From: Mycolicibacterium goodii
GTDB lineage: Bacteria > Actinomycetota > Actinomycetes > Mycobacteriales > Mycobacteriaceae
Length of the DNA: 64,000 nucleotides
Assembly (NCBI RefSeq): GCF_001187505.1
Contig: NZ_CP012150.1
Span: forward strand, 1,364,001 to 1,428,000
Reading direction: 5' to 3'
Shown here: positions 52,051-60,852 of the stretch, one piece after another
Layout: each line of letters starts with the position of its first letter
Position numbering within the stretch: the stretch's first letter is position 1
The notes under the pieces: model-generated
Databases searched by the model: none
Told to the model about the DNA's origin: nothing
The model's input: only the letters and a program-made list of their open reading frames with translations
Program-made: the position numbers and the translations under genes

Positions 52051-52056
52051 CACGCG

Positions 52057-52356
52057 TCAGATCAGGTCGGCGGCGTTGGCGCGGTCCAGCGCGGCCATCA
52101 GGTCCTGCTGATCACGGCCCCGGGTGTTGCCGACGACCATGTCCTGCACCGCCTGCTCCATCAGGCCCGCGAGCTGCTTGTGGGTGAGCTGCAGCGCTTG
52201 GGCGCCCTCGCCCTCGTAGACGCTGTAGAGCACGTTGAACACGGTGTTCACCTCGTCCTGCAGAGCGCGCGCGTCCCCGAGTCCGGAGTCCAGCGCATCC
52301 AGAAATCCGTGGTTCTGCGCGAAGTCGTACTTGATCGTGCTGCCGTCGAACGACAT
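52057..52356 (-). CDS. Esx (WXG100-superfamily) protein lacking WXG, EsxC-like
   Basis: 99 residues, predicted helical hairpin. At the turn, where WXG normally occurs, it reads YEGEGAQALQLTHKQL, resembling the GHGAQGF turn of ESX-2 EsxC. It has no C-terminal YxxxD/E. It is encoded 23 bp after the WXG-bearing partner at 52649-52380, and the two should form a heterodimer secreted by the adjacent machine. It is the last gene of the leftward PE-PPE-espG-esx-esx cassette. Confidence 0.8.
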   Translation of the reverse strand: MSFDGSTIKYDFAQNHGFLDALDSGLGDARALQDEVNTVFNVLYSVYEGEGAQALQLTHKQLAGLMEQAVQDMVVGNTRGRDQQDLMAALDRANAADLI

Positions 52357-52379
52357 GTTCGTCTCCTTCTCTTCGGTCT

Positions 52380-52649
52380 CTAGGCCTGGTCGGCCGTGGC
52401 GATGCTCTGAATGTGCTTCTTGCCCTTCTCGGCAACGTTGGTCAGGGTCTGGATGAGCAGGTTGTACTCATCGTGCTGACCGGTCTTCAGTTCGTTGAAC
52501 TTGCCTGCCGCGACACCGTTCCACGGCCCGCTGACCATGGTCTCGGTCTCGGTCTGCATCTTGCTGACAAGACTGCGGGCCCGGCCCATGGCCTCGTCGA
52601 TCTGGGCGATCTTGGCCGCGGCTTCCTGCGGTGTGAGTGCTACTACCAT
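52380..52649 (-). CDS. Esx (WXG100) protein
   Basis: 89 residues. Two helices joined by the WXG turn SGPWNGVAAGKFNELK; the N-terminal VVALTPQEAAAKIAQIDEAM resembles EsxD. It is probably the WXG partner of the Esx protein encoded downstream. The C-terminus (IQSIATADQA) lacks the YxxxD/E export signal found in many partners; the same is true of Mtb ESX-2 EsxC and EsxD as remembered. It lies 84 bp after espG, with GGAAA-type spacing before the ATG. Confidence 0.85.
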   Translation of the reverse strand: MVVALTPQEAAAKIAQIDEAMGRARSLVSKMQTETETMVSGPWNGVAAGKFNELKTGQHDEYNLLIQTLTNVAEKGKKHIQSIATADQA

Positions 52650-52733
52650 CGGTGCGTTTCCTATCTGGTGGTTGTTGCGATCTACCTGTTTCGATCCATG
52701 AGGCGTTGTCAGGTCTTCGTCTGCTGTCGGCGA

Positions 52734-53543
52734 CTACCGGGCGTCCCCTTCCCACCCGCTCGGAGTGAGTTCGGCGAGCTGTGAAATCGCCTGCATCACA
52801 CGGTGGTCCGAGCCGGGTTTGATGGTCGTCCACAGCTGACCGGACGGCGACATGCCGGGAGCCGACACCAACCTGCCGCGTTTGGTGTAGAAGACTGCGA
52901 CCGCACCGGGCACGCGGACCACGCGATCGGCCGCGGCATCGAGGACGTGACACACGATTTCGGCGAACGCGACACGGGCCGCGAACGCGGACCCGAGGGT
53001 GGACGCCACCTGCTGCTTGGCGCCGAGGGCCCGTAGTCGATCGGCGAGAAACGTGGCGGCGTGACCGCCGCTGAGACACTCGGCCAGGTCGGATGCCGGC
53101 GCGCTGAACGGCTCGACCGGGGCGGGCGGGCTCGCGGGCAGCTCGGCGAGAACCGCACCGGCGATGCCGGTGTGGGCATCGATGATCTTGAGTTGCAGGT
53201 CGTCTCCGGTCCGGCGGGCCGCCACCCAGGTGAACCCCGCCGGTACGAGCGAGATCCGGGCCAACCCGTCGGGTGTGACCAGGCGGATGGCGATCTCGCG
53301 CACCGGGCGCCGCAGCGCCGTGACCATCTCGGCGAGCTCGGTGTCAACCCCGTCGGGGCCGATGAGACCCCGCGCGACCAACCGCCCGGTGGCCAGATCC
53401 GAAGCCCTGGCCAACGCCTCGACCGTGCCGTGCCTGGGCCGGACGGCGAGCACGGTGGGAAACTCGGTGACACCGAGTCGCGATCCGACCGCCTGCAGTT
53501 CGTCGTCGGTCAGCGCGAACACCGATGCCGCCCTGGTGCTCAC
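52734..53543 (-). CDS. espG: EspG-family PE-PPE chaperone
   Basis: 269 residues from GTG 53543, which overlaps the PPE-like stop (GTGA). The alternating beta-strand and helix order with FALTDDELQAVGSRLG, RPVREIAIRLVTPDGLARIS, and the long C-terminal helix region AARVAFAEIVCHVLDA fit EspG (276 aa for EspG2). EspG binds the tip of PPE proteins in the cytosol and keeps PE-PPE dimers soluble and system-specific. Its coupling to a PPE gene supports the call. The next gene is the WXG protein. Confidence 0.78.
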   Translation of the reverse strand: MSTRAASVFALTDDELQAVGSRLGVTEFPTVLAVRPRHGTVEALARASDLATGRLVARGLIGPDGVDTELAEMVTALRRPVREIAIRLVTPDGLARISLVPAGFTWVAARRTGDDLQLKIIDAHTGIAGAVLAELPASPPAPVEPFSAPASDLAECLSGGHAATFLADRLRALGAKQQVASTLGSAFAARVAFAEIVCHVLDAAADRVVRVPGAVAVFYTKRGRLVSAPGMSPSGQLWTTIKPGSDHRVMQAISQLAELTPSGWEGDAR

Positions 53544-54622
53544 GGCTCCTCCACGCCTTTGCCGATGACGGCAGGCGAAACCCAACTGTCCGAAACCTGT
53601 TCGAGGGTGCGCGCGTCCTCGGCGAACTCCTCGGGCGCGGTTCCCGGGTCGGCGAGGCCGTCGAACGCCGCGGTGTCGGGACCCCAGCTGACGCTGTCGA
53701 GAAGGATCGGGGTGTCGTTGATACCGGTGGCGGGCAGCCAGGTGGAACTGTTCTCGGCTAGCCCGGCCGCCGCTTCGCCGCCGCCCTCCAGAACCTCCGG
53801 CGGATATATCGATTCGTGGTCACGTCCACCGTCCTGACCGCGTGCGAGCCCGGCCATCGGTGCGTAGGGCGCACCGGCCATGGTCGACGCGGCTGCCGGT
53901 GACACCGCGGACACCCGCCCGCCGTTGCTCGGCCGTTCGGAACCCGAGACGTTCCGGCCGGTGTGCGGACCCAGCGGCATGGGTGGCGGCGCATACCCAC
54001 CGCCGCCTGCTCCCGCCGAGCCGCCTGCGGCACCGTCGGCCGCTGCGGCCGCGGCCCGCTCGGCGGCCGCGGCGTCGCCCTTGGCGACCTCGGGTGGCAG
54101 CGGCTCATCCCAGGCGGTGGCCAGCGGTGCGACCGCGTTCTCGTACTGCTGCATGACCGCTGCCGCATTGGCCTGGTCAGCCGTTGCCGCAGCGTCGAAT
54201 TCGGCGAACGATCCGGTCAGAATGGCCCCGTTGTAGGCGGCAAGTGACGCCATCATGTCGCGCTGCGCCTGGCCTTCCGCGGCCTCCGACACGCTCGGCA
54301 TGGCCAGGATCGCGACGGTGGCCGCCACCGCGGCCTGCTCGGCGCGCTGGCCGTTGGCGGCGGCGTTGAGCGCCTTGGCCTGCAGCCAATCGCCAAGCTC
54401 CTGCAGACGGGCCAACACCTCCGGTGCGTGCCGGCTCTCCCAGGAGGTACGAACCCGGTCGAGTGCCTGGGTGTACTCGGCGGCCGCGGCGGTGAAACCG
54501 TTGGCGACCCGGACCCAGGCCGCGCCGGCATCGCCGACCGACGACGGTCCTGGGCCCTCGGTGAGGTCGCGCGCGAGTTGTTCGGTGCTTCGCGACTCCC
54601 ATACCACGCCGGTGTAACCCAC
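53540..54622 (-). CDS. PPE-family protein (divergent)
   Basis: 360 residues from GTG 54622. The first about 175 residues match the PPE domain: EGPGPSSVGDAGAAWVRVAN, YTQALDRVRTSWESRHAPEV, then AKALNAAANGQRAEQAAVAA and YNGAILTGSFAEFDAAATAD. The Pro-Pro-Glu that names the family is absent. The remaining half is Ala/Gly/Pro-rich and disordered. It should pair with the PE-like protein encoded 24 bp upstream and bind EspG through its helix tip. Its stop overlaps the espG start. Confidence 0.82.
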   Translation of the reverse strand: MGYTGVVWESRSTEQLARDLTEGPGPSSVGDAGAAWVRVANGFTAAAAEYTQALDRVRTSWESRHAPEVLARLQELGDWLQAKALNAAANGQRAEQAAVAATVAILAMPSVSEAAEGQAQRDMMASLAAYNGAILTGSFAEFDAAATADQANAAAVMQQYENAVAPLATAWDEPLPPEVAKGDAAAAERAAAAAADGAAGGSAGAGGGGYAPPPMPLGPHTGRNVSGSERPSNGGRVSAVSPAAASTMAGAPYAPMAGLARGQDGGRDHESIYPPEVLEGGGEAAAGLAENSSTWLPATGINDTPILLDSVSWGPDTAAFDGLADPGTAPEEFAEDARTLEQVSDSWVSPAVIGKGVEEP

Positions 54623-54646
54623 GGTGAATCCGAACCTTTCGGCCTG

Positions 54647-54943
54647 TCAGACGGCGAACTCGGCGTCGGCGGCGGCGACATTGCCCGCGCTGGAGCGCAG
54701 CGCCGCGGCGACCTCGCGAAGCTCGGTGACGCCGAGCGCGGCCGACTTCGCATAGGACGCGTGCACCTCGTTGAGCGTGGACGACGCCCGCACCGAAACC
54801 TCGTCGCGGCCGACCGGCACGGTGTTGAGCGCAGCCTCCTCGGCGCGCAGCAGGCTCTCCAGCCGGTCGGCTATGGCGTCGAGTCGCGTGGCGGCGTCAC
54901 CCAATTCGCGGGTGTTGACCGACAATCCCTGTGAAGTGGCCAT
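54647..54943 (-). CDS. PE-family-like protein
   Basis: 98 residues, length of a PE domain. The helix-turn-helix centre RDEVSVRASSTLNEVHASYA matches the PE consensus (DEVS...F..H...Y), and the second helix GVTELREVAAALRSSAGNV closes it. No Pro-Glu motif at the start and no YxxxD/E at the end (VAAADAEFAV). It is the likely partner of the PPE-like protein. It lies 33 bp after the EspE-like gene and 24 bp before the PPE-like gene. Confidence 0.78.
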   Translation of the reverse strand: MATSQGLSVNTRELGDAATRLDAIADRLESLLRAEEAALNTVPVGRDEVSVRASSTLNEVHASYAKSAALGVTELREVAAALRSSAGNVAAADAEFAV

Positions 54944-54976
54944 GTGTTCTCCCCTGTTGTCGTGATTCGCATCGGT

Positions 54977-56302
54977 TCACGCCTCGCCGATCACCGGCGG
55001 TGCCGCCGTGCCGAGGTCACCGACGATCTCGTCCCCGTGGTCGGTGGTCTGCAGGAAGGCCGGGGCGGTGTGGTCGCCGCCGGCCATCCGGGCGCCGTGG
55101 GCCATCGGCGCCATCGGTGCGCCCATCATCGGAGCGCCGTAACCGGCGCCGAGTGCCGCGCCCGCGCGAGCCGACGAGGCGACCGCCCGGCCCAGGTCCT
55201 CACTCACCGGTGGCAGTGGGGGCGCCGACCTGGCGGCGAGCGTGCCCGCGCCCAACCCGCCTGCACCACCGCCGCCGCCGCCCGCGCTGCCCCCTGTCGC
55301 ATGGCCGGCCCGGGCCGCGGTGCCCGCGCCGGCCGCCGTCGAACCGGCCGGGCCGGTCGAACCGGGCGCGCCCTGGGATGCCAAACCGCCCAACTGCGAG
55401 GCCAGGTCGGTCGCGGTCTGGGTGCCCGCCTGCGCGGCCTGGGTCGCCGCACTCATCAGCGAGGAAAGTCCTTGCGAGCCATTCGAAGCCGACGACGTCG
55501 CCGAGGTCAGCTGACCCGGGATGGCGGAGGCCGTCAGCGGCGCCTCGGTCACCGCAACCGGTTCGCCCGCCGCGGTGACCGCCGCGGTCTGGGCGGCGAG
55601 TTCGGCCTGCAGTTCGGTCATCGTCTCGGTGGCGCGGGTGACTGCCTCGGTGGCCGCGGCGACCGCGGCGGCCCAGCCCCACGGGAAGATGATGTTGGGA
55701 CCGATCGCGGCCATGGTCGCCATGAACTCGCCGATGATCTCGATCAGCCTGGCCTCGGCCTGTTTGACCGTCGCTGCGGCGGCGGCCAGCGAGTTGCGCA
55801 GTGCGTCGGCCTGTGCCTTGAGGGCCGCGCCGTTGTCGAGTGCGGCGGCGGTCTTGGCGGCCGCGGCGCTGCCCCCTGCGCCCTCCCAGTTACCGGCCAG
55901 CTTGCCGAGTGCCGACGCCAGGGAGTTGTTGGAGCCGTCGAAGGCCTGTGCGACGCCGTCGAACATCTGAGTCGGATCGAGCCCCTCGAACATGCCGTTG
56001 CCGAGGGTGCCGAGCGCATCGGTCACAGGTTTGATCAGTTGTCCCGGATCCATCGGACCGCCCGCGGCGCCCGGTGCGGGGCCGCCTTCGGCAGCGGGCG
56101 GGCCCGCCGGCGCCGCGGGCAGCGGCGGAAACCCGAGCCGCGCCAGGATCTCCTGCACCGGCAGGTTGAGATACTCGGCGAGACCGTGCTCCTGCGCGGC
56201 GATCACCGTGCTCGCGTCGAAGCCCGGGAGCCGTCCGGCGAATTGCGCTGTCGCATCGCCCGATCCCGTCACCGCAGCAGTCGGCGGGGGTATGGCAGCC
56301 AC
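54977..56302 (-). CDS. EspE/EspA-like secreted protein with WxG turn
   Basis: 441 residues. A Pro/Gly-rich start, then a helical core from about residue 130: GKLAGNWEGAGGSAAAAKTA contains a WxG turn, followed by long Ala-rich helices, a hydrophobic stretch (ATMAAIGPNIIFPWGWAAAV), and a Gly/Ala/Met tail. This order resembles EspA/EspE of ESX-1 (WxG hairpin, hydrophobic segment, low-complexity tail). No Sec signal. It is encoded 9 bp after a small EspF/EspC-like gene, as in the espE-espF type pairs, and is probably exported by this ESX system. Confidence 0.65.
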   Translation of the reverse strand: MAAIPPPTAAVTGSGDATAQFAGRLPGFDASTVIAAQEHGLAEYLNLPVQEILARLGFPPLPAAPAGPPAAEGGPAPGAAGGPMDPGQLIKPVTDALGTLGNGMFEGLDPTQMFDGVAQAFDGSNNSLASALGKLAGNWEGAGGSAAAAKTAAALDNGAALKAQADALRNSLAAAAATVKQAEARLIEIIGEFMATMAAIGPNIIFPWGWAAAVAAATEAVTRATETMTELQAELAAQTAAVTAAGEPVAVTEAPLTASAIPGQLTSATSSASNGSQGLSSLMSAATQAAQAGTQTATDLASQLGGLASQGAPGSTGPAGSTAAGAGTAARAGHATGGSAGGGGGGAGGLGAGTLAARSAPPLPPVSEDLGRAVASSARAGAALGAGYGAPMMGAPMAPMAHGARMAGGDHTAPAFLQTTDHGDEIVGDLGTAAPPVIGEA

Positions 56303-56311
56303 AGCGAACGC

Positions 56312-56605
56312 CTAGGCGGAGAAGCCGGAGTCGGCGGATGACAGGCCCGCGCGGGCACCGGAGGTGGCGCCACCGATGCCGGCGTGCACACCGGCGACCA
56401 GCAACGTGCCTGCCAGGTTCGTCGCCTGCGCGCGCCCGTATGCCGCCAGGTAGGTCGCGCCGATCGGCCCGATGGCGGCTGCCGCTGCCGCGAGCATCGC
56501 GGCCGAATCTGCCGATCCCGCAGCGCCGATCACCTCGCCGGCTGTCACATTGGCAGTGGCGAACGCAGCCATGCCGACGGGCACAGCCGTCAATCCAGAA
56601 CTCAC
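56312..56605 (-). CDS. EspC/EspF-like small helical protein
   Basis: 97 residues from GTG 56605 (VSSGLTAVPVGMAAFATANV). Ala-rich helices with ATNLAGTLLVAGVHAGIGGA and GARAGLSSADSGF near the end resemble DUF2580 proteins (EspC, EspF) that co-export EspA/EspE. It has no WXG. It is followed 9 bp later by the EspE-like gene. About 225 bp without a gene (56606-56830) separate it from the YbaB-like gene and may hold its own promoter. Confidence 0.6.
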   Translation of the reverse strand: MSSGLTAVPVGMAAFATANVTAGEVIGAAGSADSAAMLAAAAAAIGPIGATYLAAYGRAQATNLAGTLLVAGVHAGIGGATSGARAGLSSADSGFSA

Positions 56606-56830
56606 TGAGAACCCCCGGTGTGCTGTTGTGTACGCAGGCCCCGCTACGCCGCGAGGGATGTGGCAACTGCTGACACCAAGGCCGAAGCCTAGCCTGTACC
56701 AGTTCTTTTGGCGACCCGCGGATCGAACCGTCTGTGTGCCAACACAAAAGACGCCTGGCCGTGGTGGCAACGGTGGAAAAGCGTTGCACCGGCGACCGCA
56801 AGTCGGCGTTTTCCGACGTGACGCGGCACT

Positions 56831-57172
56831 TCAGCCGATGGTGCCGTCCGACGCCCGCAGTGGTTCGCGCGCCATCTCCTGATAACGCGAGTTGAACTGT
56901 TCCACAAGATGATTCCGACGGTCCACCGCAGCTTTGGCAGCTGTTTGCGCAATGTTCACTATCAGGTCCGCGAGTTCCTGTGCCCCCAGTCGGGTTGCTG
57001 CGCCCCCCATGGTGAGGTCCGTCATCGCACCGGTGGCATCGACCTCCACGGTGACCGCACGGTCTGGGCTCGTCGCGCGCACCCTGATCGCCGCACACTG
57101 CTCCTGCATGGCCGCGAGCAGGTCGCGCTGCCGCGCCATGCGGGCGACCACCGCGTCGGCGAGACCGGTCAT
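56831..57172 (-). CDS. YbaB/EspL-like protein
   Basis: 113 residues. The N-terminal coiled helix VARMARQRDLLAAMQEQCAA is followed by strand segments RAVTVEVDATGAMTDLTMGG and a long C-terminal helix, the YbaB/EbfC fold. In ESX-1 the YbaB-like EspL stabilises EspE/EspF-type substrates, so a chaperone-like or nucleoid-binding role is plausible. Its start overlaps the stop of the 57169-57492 gene by 4 bp. Confidence 0.68.
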   Translation of the reverse strand: MTGLADAVVARMARQRDLLAAMQEQCAAIRVRATSPDRAVTVEVDATGAMTDLTMGGAATRLGAQELADLIVNIAQTAAKAAVDRRNHLVEQFNSRYQEMAREPLRASDGTIG

Positions 57173-57492
57173 ACCGATCGCAACCAGCTGCTCGGCAGCA
57201 CGTCCTCGCCGTCGGAGGCGGCGTCCTCGGCCATCCTGAGGTCTTCTTCGTTGGCCAGGTTCAGGTTTCGGATGACCGCTGGGGAAACGTTCCGCGAAAG
57301 CAGCTCACGGCGGCGGGCGACCTGGGCCCGTACGGCGGACAGCCGACAGAGCGCGAGGAGCTCGGCAGCGAGGGCCTCGGGGGACTTCTGCAGTTCGCGG
57401 GGGTCGATCCGCAGCGCGACGGGCAGCCCGCGCTCGGTCGTCGAAACGGCGATCCCCCCGTTACGCGACGTGGCGGTGGGAACTTCTGGCAT
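57169..57492 (-). CDS. EspD/EspH-like (DUF2694-type) protein
   Basis: 107 residues. Short strand ISVTTER-like start (GIAVSTTERGLPVALRIDPR) then a helical region PEALAAELLALCRLSAVRAQ and RRELLSRNVSPAVIRNLNL. The strand-then-helix pattern with VALRIDPREL resembles ESX accessory proteins of the EspD/DUF2694 group. It is the first gene of the leftward accessory operon (57492 to 52057), divergent from the ATPase gene across 140 bp. Family assignment is tentative. Confidence 0.5.
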   Translation of the reverse strand: MPEVPTATSRNGGIAVSTTERGLPVALRIDPRELQKSPEALAAELLALCRLSAVRAQVARRRELLSRNVSPAVIRNLNLANEEDLRMAEDAASDGEDVLPSSWLRSV

Positions 57493-57632
57493 TCAAAACT
57501 CCTCAGAAACTCCTCGGAAACCCTCGATGGGAAAGTTTGCTGGAACGACGCACGATGCGATGGAGTCGAGTAACTGCGACCACAGGTCTTCAGTACGATA
57601 CCAACCGGGCGTGCCGTGGAGCAGGTTGAGAC

Positions 57633-58994
57633 GTGGAAAGGAATCGGGAGAAGTTGGCCAATGACCGTGGGGCGCCTGCCCAACCGCCCTGGTTGCTCGG
57701 ATATCAGCAACCGCCGGTGGGGCCACGCCATCCGTTGCTGGGTCGCAACATCGCGCCGGAAGAACACGAGGTTGCCCATCACACCGGCGAAGACCAGTTT
57801 GCTGGCGAGGCACAGGGCCGAGTCGGACGGCCGCACAACGGCAACGGCGAAGCCCATGGCGAGCGGCCGGCCACGCCGCAGGACCCGGTGGAAGCGCGCG
57901 CCGCGGAGTTGTTGCGACTACTCGGTCCGGACCGGCCGGTGGACGTCGAGGCTGCGCACCCGGTCGACGAGGTGACCGATCCCGGGCTGGTCGTGACACC
58001 GAATCCGCCGCCCGCGCCCGCATACCCACCACCGCACCACACACTTCTCCCGCTGGATGAGGCGGCGATCGCCAACCGTGACCGCCACGCCCCACAATCA
58101 GGTTGGCGGCGTGCGGTTTACCGGGCCACCGCGGGCAGGGTGAATCCGGGTGACTCGCCTCGCGACCGGCGCCGCGACGAGTTGTACAGCCGGATCAGGC
58201 AGCCGATCCGTGGTGACTTCCGGATCGCGGTGCTGTCGATCAAGGGCGGGGTGGGTAAGACCACGACGACGCTGGGACTCGGTTCGGCACTGGCCAGGAT
58301 CCGCACCGATCGCGTGATCGCGGTCGACGCCAACCCCGACCGCGGCACGCTGGCTCAGCGCGTCGACGACCCGTCGACCGCCACGGTGCGAGACCTGTTG
58401 TCGGACCCGAACATCACCAAATACTCCGACGTGCGCTACTACACGCGGATGTCGGAGAGCCGGCTTGAGGTGCTCGGCAGCCCGATCGACCCGGCGATCT
58501 CGGAGGCGTTCGGCGAACTCGACTACCGGCGCACGATCGACATCCTGCAGAACTTCTACAACGTCATCCTCACCGACTGCGGCACCGGCATCATGCATTC
58601 GGCGATGCGCGGCGTCCTCGATCTCGCCCATGCCGTCGTGCTGGTCAGCTCCCCCGCGCTCGATGCCGCGCGCAGCGCGTCGGCGACGCTTGAATGGCTC
58701 ACCCAGCACGGGTATTCAGATCTGGTACGGGAGGCGCACCTGGTGCTGAGCGCGTCGCGGCCCGGCGGAACGGCGGTCCGGATGGACAAAGTTTACGAGC
58801 ATTTCGAATCCAGGTGTCGATCTGTTCATCTGATTCCATTCGACTCCCACCTGGCCGAGGGCGGCGAGATCGACATGGAACTGCTCAAACCGGCGACGTT
58901 CGAGGCATACGTCGAACTGGCCGGGGCCGTCGCGGAGAAGTTCGCGTTGCTCAGGCCGAACGGCGCGCGGCCGTATCCGGGGCCGAACGCCTGA
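57633..58994 (+). CDS. EspI/Rv3888c-like MinD-type ATPase, copy 1
   Basis: 453 residues from GTG 57633. A long disordered Pro/His-rich N-terminal half (to about 170) precedes the conserved WRRAVYRATAGRVNPGDSP and the SIMIBI ATPase with the deviant Walker A LSIKGGVGKTTTTLG near residue 204, switch VDANPDRGTLAQRV, and ILTDCGTGIMHSAMRGVLD. It matches Rv3876 (EspI) and Rv3888c, ATPases that accompany ESX-1 and ESX-2; EspI represses secretion when ATP is low. It is followed by eccA after 22 bp; a shorter paralogue follows eccA. Confidence 0.85.
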   Translation: MERNREKLANDRGAPAQPPWLLGYQQPPVGPRHPLLGRNIAPEEHEVAHHTGEDQFAGEAQGRVGRPHNGNGEAHGERPATPQDPVEARAAELLRLLGPDRPVDVEAAHPVDEVTDPGLVVTPNPPPAPAYPPPHHTLLPLDEAAIANRDRHAPQSGWRRAVYRATAGRVNPGDSPRDRRRDELYSRIRQPIRGDFRIAVLSIKGGVGKTTTTLGLGSALARIRTDRVIAVDANPDRGTLAQRVDDPSTATVRDLLSDPNITKYSDVRYYTRMSESRLEVLGSPIDPAISEAFGELDYRRTIDILQNFYNVILTDCGTGIMHSAMRGVLDLAHAVVLVSSPALDAARSASATLEWLTQHGYSDLVREAHLVLSASRPGGTAVRMDKVYEHFESRCRSVHLIPFDSHLAEGGEIDMELLKPATFEAYVELAGAVAEKFALLRPNGARPYPGPNA

Positions 58995-59016
58995 ACCACA
59001 CGACAGGCAGGACACA

Positions 59017-60852
59017 ATGACCGGACGCAGCAGAGACGCCCAACGCGTGTTCGACGCGGGAGTGCTGTCACTGGGGATCCCGATCAACGGCGTCGAGACC
59101 GACCGTGATGTCGAGTACGCGAAGTTGGCGTTCGCGCGCGCCACCGAGTACGACCCCGATATGTGCGACGCGTGGTTGGGGCGCGTCGCCGCGGGCGAGT
59201 CCAGCCCCGAGATCATCTACCACCTGTACCGCACGAGCGGCACCACGCTGTTTCGCGAACAGCGCCGACTCGGACTGCCCGGCCGGGCGCTGAGCGGACG
59301 GTTCCACACCAATCTCTACATCGACTACGACCTCAGTTCGTTCACCGAGATCTGGCTGGCGTACGCGGCAACCTTGATCGCCGGGAAGGACTACACCGAG
59401 GCCGAGCGGACCCTCGACGAGCTCGACCGGATCCGGGCCAGGATGCCCGGCGGCGACGCGGCCTCGGACGATATCTGCGCCTACATCCGCGGTGTCATGC
59501 ACTTCCTCACCCAGCGGTGGCCGGATGTCCTTGTCACACTGGCAAATTCGGCATCGTTCAAAGACGAGTTCATAGCCGCGGGGGCGAACATGATGGTGGG
59601 CACCGCATGTGCCCAGCTCGGACTGTTCGGTGAGGCGATCCGGCGTCTTGAGCAGGCAGGCGCCGGGCCGATCCCGGCGGCGCGTCAGGCCGCCGACTTC
59701 TGCCGCGGCCTGACGCTGCGGGAGATGGGCAGAGAGGACGAGGCCCGAGCGGTGTTCGAGCGGCTCTACAGCGAGGATCCGGCGTTCACGGCGAATGCGG
59801 CGGCACTGCGGGATCCGAAATACCGGTTGGTCATCACCGATCAGGAGACGATCGATTCGCGTATCGACAAGTGGGATCCCAAATCGGCCCGATCGCACAG
59901 CGAAAGACACGACGAACAGCAGGCCGACCGCAACAACGGCTACCTGCGGGAAGCGCAGGAAGAGTTGGACCGTCAGGTGGGCCTGGCCGAGGTCAAGACG
60001 CAGGTGGCGAAGCTGCGGTCGACCGCCAAGCTGGCGAAGGTCAGGGAGGACAAGGGTCTCAACTCGGTGCCGCGCAGCCTGCACCTGGCCTTCACCGGCC
60101 CACCCGGGACCGGTAAGACCACCATCGCCCGGGTGATCGCCAAGATCTACTGCGGCCTCGGACTTCTGAAGACACCGTCGGTGGTCGAGGCCACCCGCGC
60201 CGACTTCGTCGGACAACACCTGGGCAGCACCGCGATAAAGACCTCCGAGCTCATCGACCGGGCCCTCGACGGCGTGCTGTTCATCGACGAGGCCTACACC
60301 CTGATCCAGTCGGGGCTGGCAGGCGGTGACGCGTTCGGCAGGGAGGCCGTCGACACGCTGCTGGCCAGAATGGAAGATGACCGGGATCGCCTCGTGGTGA
60401 TCATCGCGGGCTACGACCGGGAGATCGACCGGTTCCTGGCCGCCAATGAAGGCCTGGCGTCCCGGTTCTCGCGGCGTATCCGGTTCAGTTCCTACAGCGC
60501 CGCCGAGCTGGGTGACATCGCCCGGGTGATCGCACGGGCGCGAGATTCCGATCTGACCGACGACGCCCACCGTGAGCTGATCGCGGTGTGCCGGCAACTG
60601 TGCGAGACCGAATCGCTCGACCAGGCCGGGCAACGACGGTTGAGCATCGACATCGCAGGCAACGCCCGCTTCATCCGCAACGTCGTGGAATCCGCCGAGG
60701 AGGAACGGGCTTTCCGGCTCAGCGAGGATCCCGACGTCGACCTCGATGCGCTCAGCGAGGACGTGTTGCGGCGGATCGAACCGGCCGACATCAGGGCCGG
60801 CCTGCGCAACGTGCTCGAGATGCACATGGACATGCACAAGGAGAGCCGATGA
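59017..60852 (+). CDS. eccA: ESX cytosolic AAA+ ATPase EccA
   Basis: 611 residues (EccA2 is 619). The N-terminal half is a TPR-like helical array (TELAYAATLIAG-type repeats; TEAERTLDELDRIRARMPGG), and the C-terminal half a CbbX-type AAA+ domain with Walker A GPPGTGKTTIARVIAK at residue 361 and Walker B VLFIDEAYTLIQSG near 420, then ASRFSRRIRF with the arginine finger. EccA acts with EspG on PE-PPE or Esx substrates. Its stop overlaps the next start (ATGA). Confidence 0.94.
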   Translation: MTGRSRDAQRVFDAGVLSLGIPINGVETDRDVEYAKLAFARATEYDPDMCDAWLGRVAAGESSPEIIYHLYRTSGTTLFREQRRLGLPGRALSGRFHTNLYIDYDLSSFTEIWLAYAATLIAGKDYTEAERTLDELDRIRARMPGGDAASDDICAYIRGVMHFLTQRWPDVLVTLANSASFKDEFIAAGANMMVGTACAQLGLFGEAIRRLEQAGAGPIPAARQAADFCRGLTLREMGREDEARAVFERLYSEDPAFTANAAALRDPKYRLVITDQETIDSRIDKWDPKSARSHSERHDEQQADRNNGYLREAQEELDRQVGLAEVKTQVAKLRSTAKLAKVREDKGLNSVPRSLHLAFTGPPGTGKTTIARVIAKIYCGLGLLKTPSVVEATRADFVGQHLGSTAIKTSELIDRALDGVLFIDEAYTLIQSGLAGGDAFGREAVDTLLARMEDDRDRLVVIIAGYDREIDRFLAANEGLASRFSRRIRFSSYSAAELGDIARVIARARDSDLTDDAHRELIAVCRQLCETESLDQAGQRRLSIDIAGNARFIRNVVESAEEERAFRLSEDPDVDLDALSEDVLRRIEPADIRAGLRNVLEMHMDMHKESR

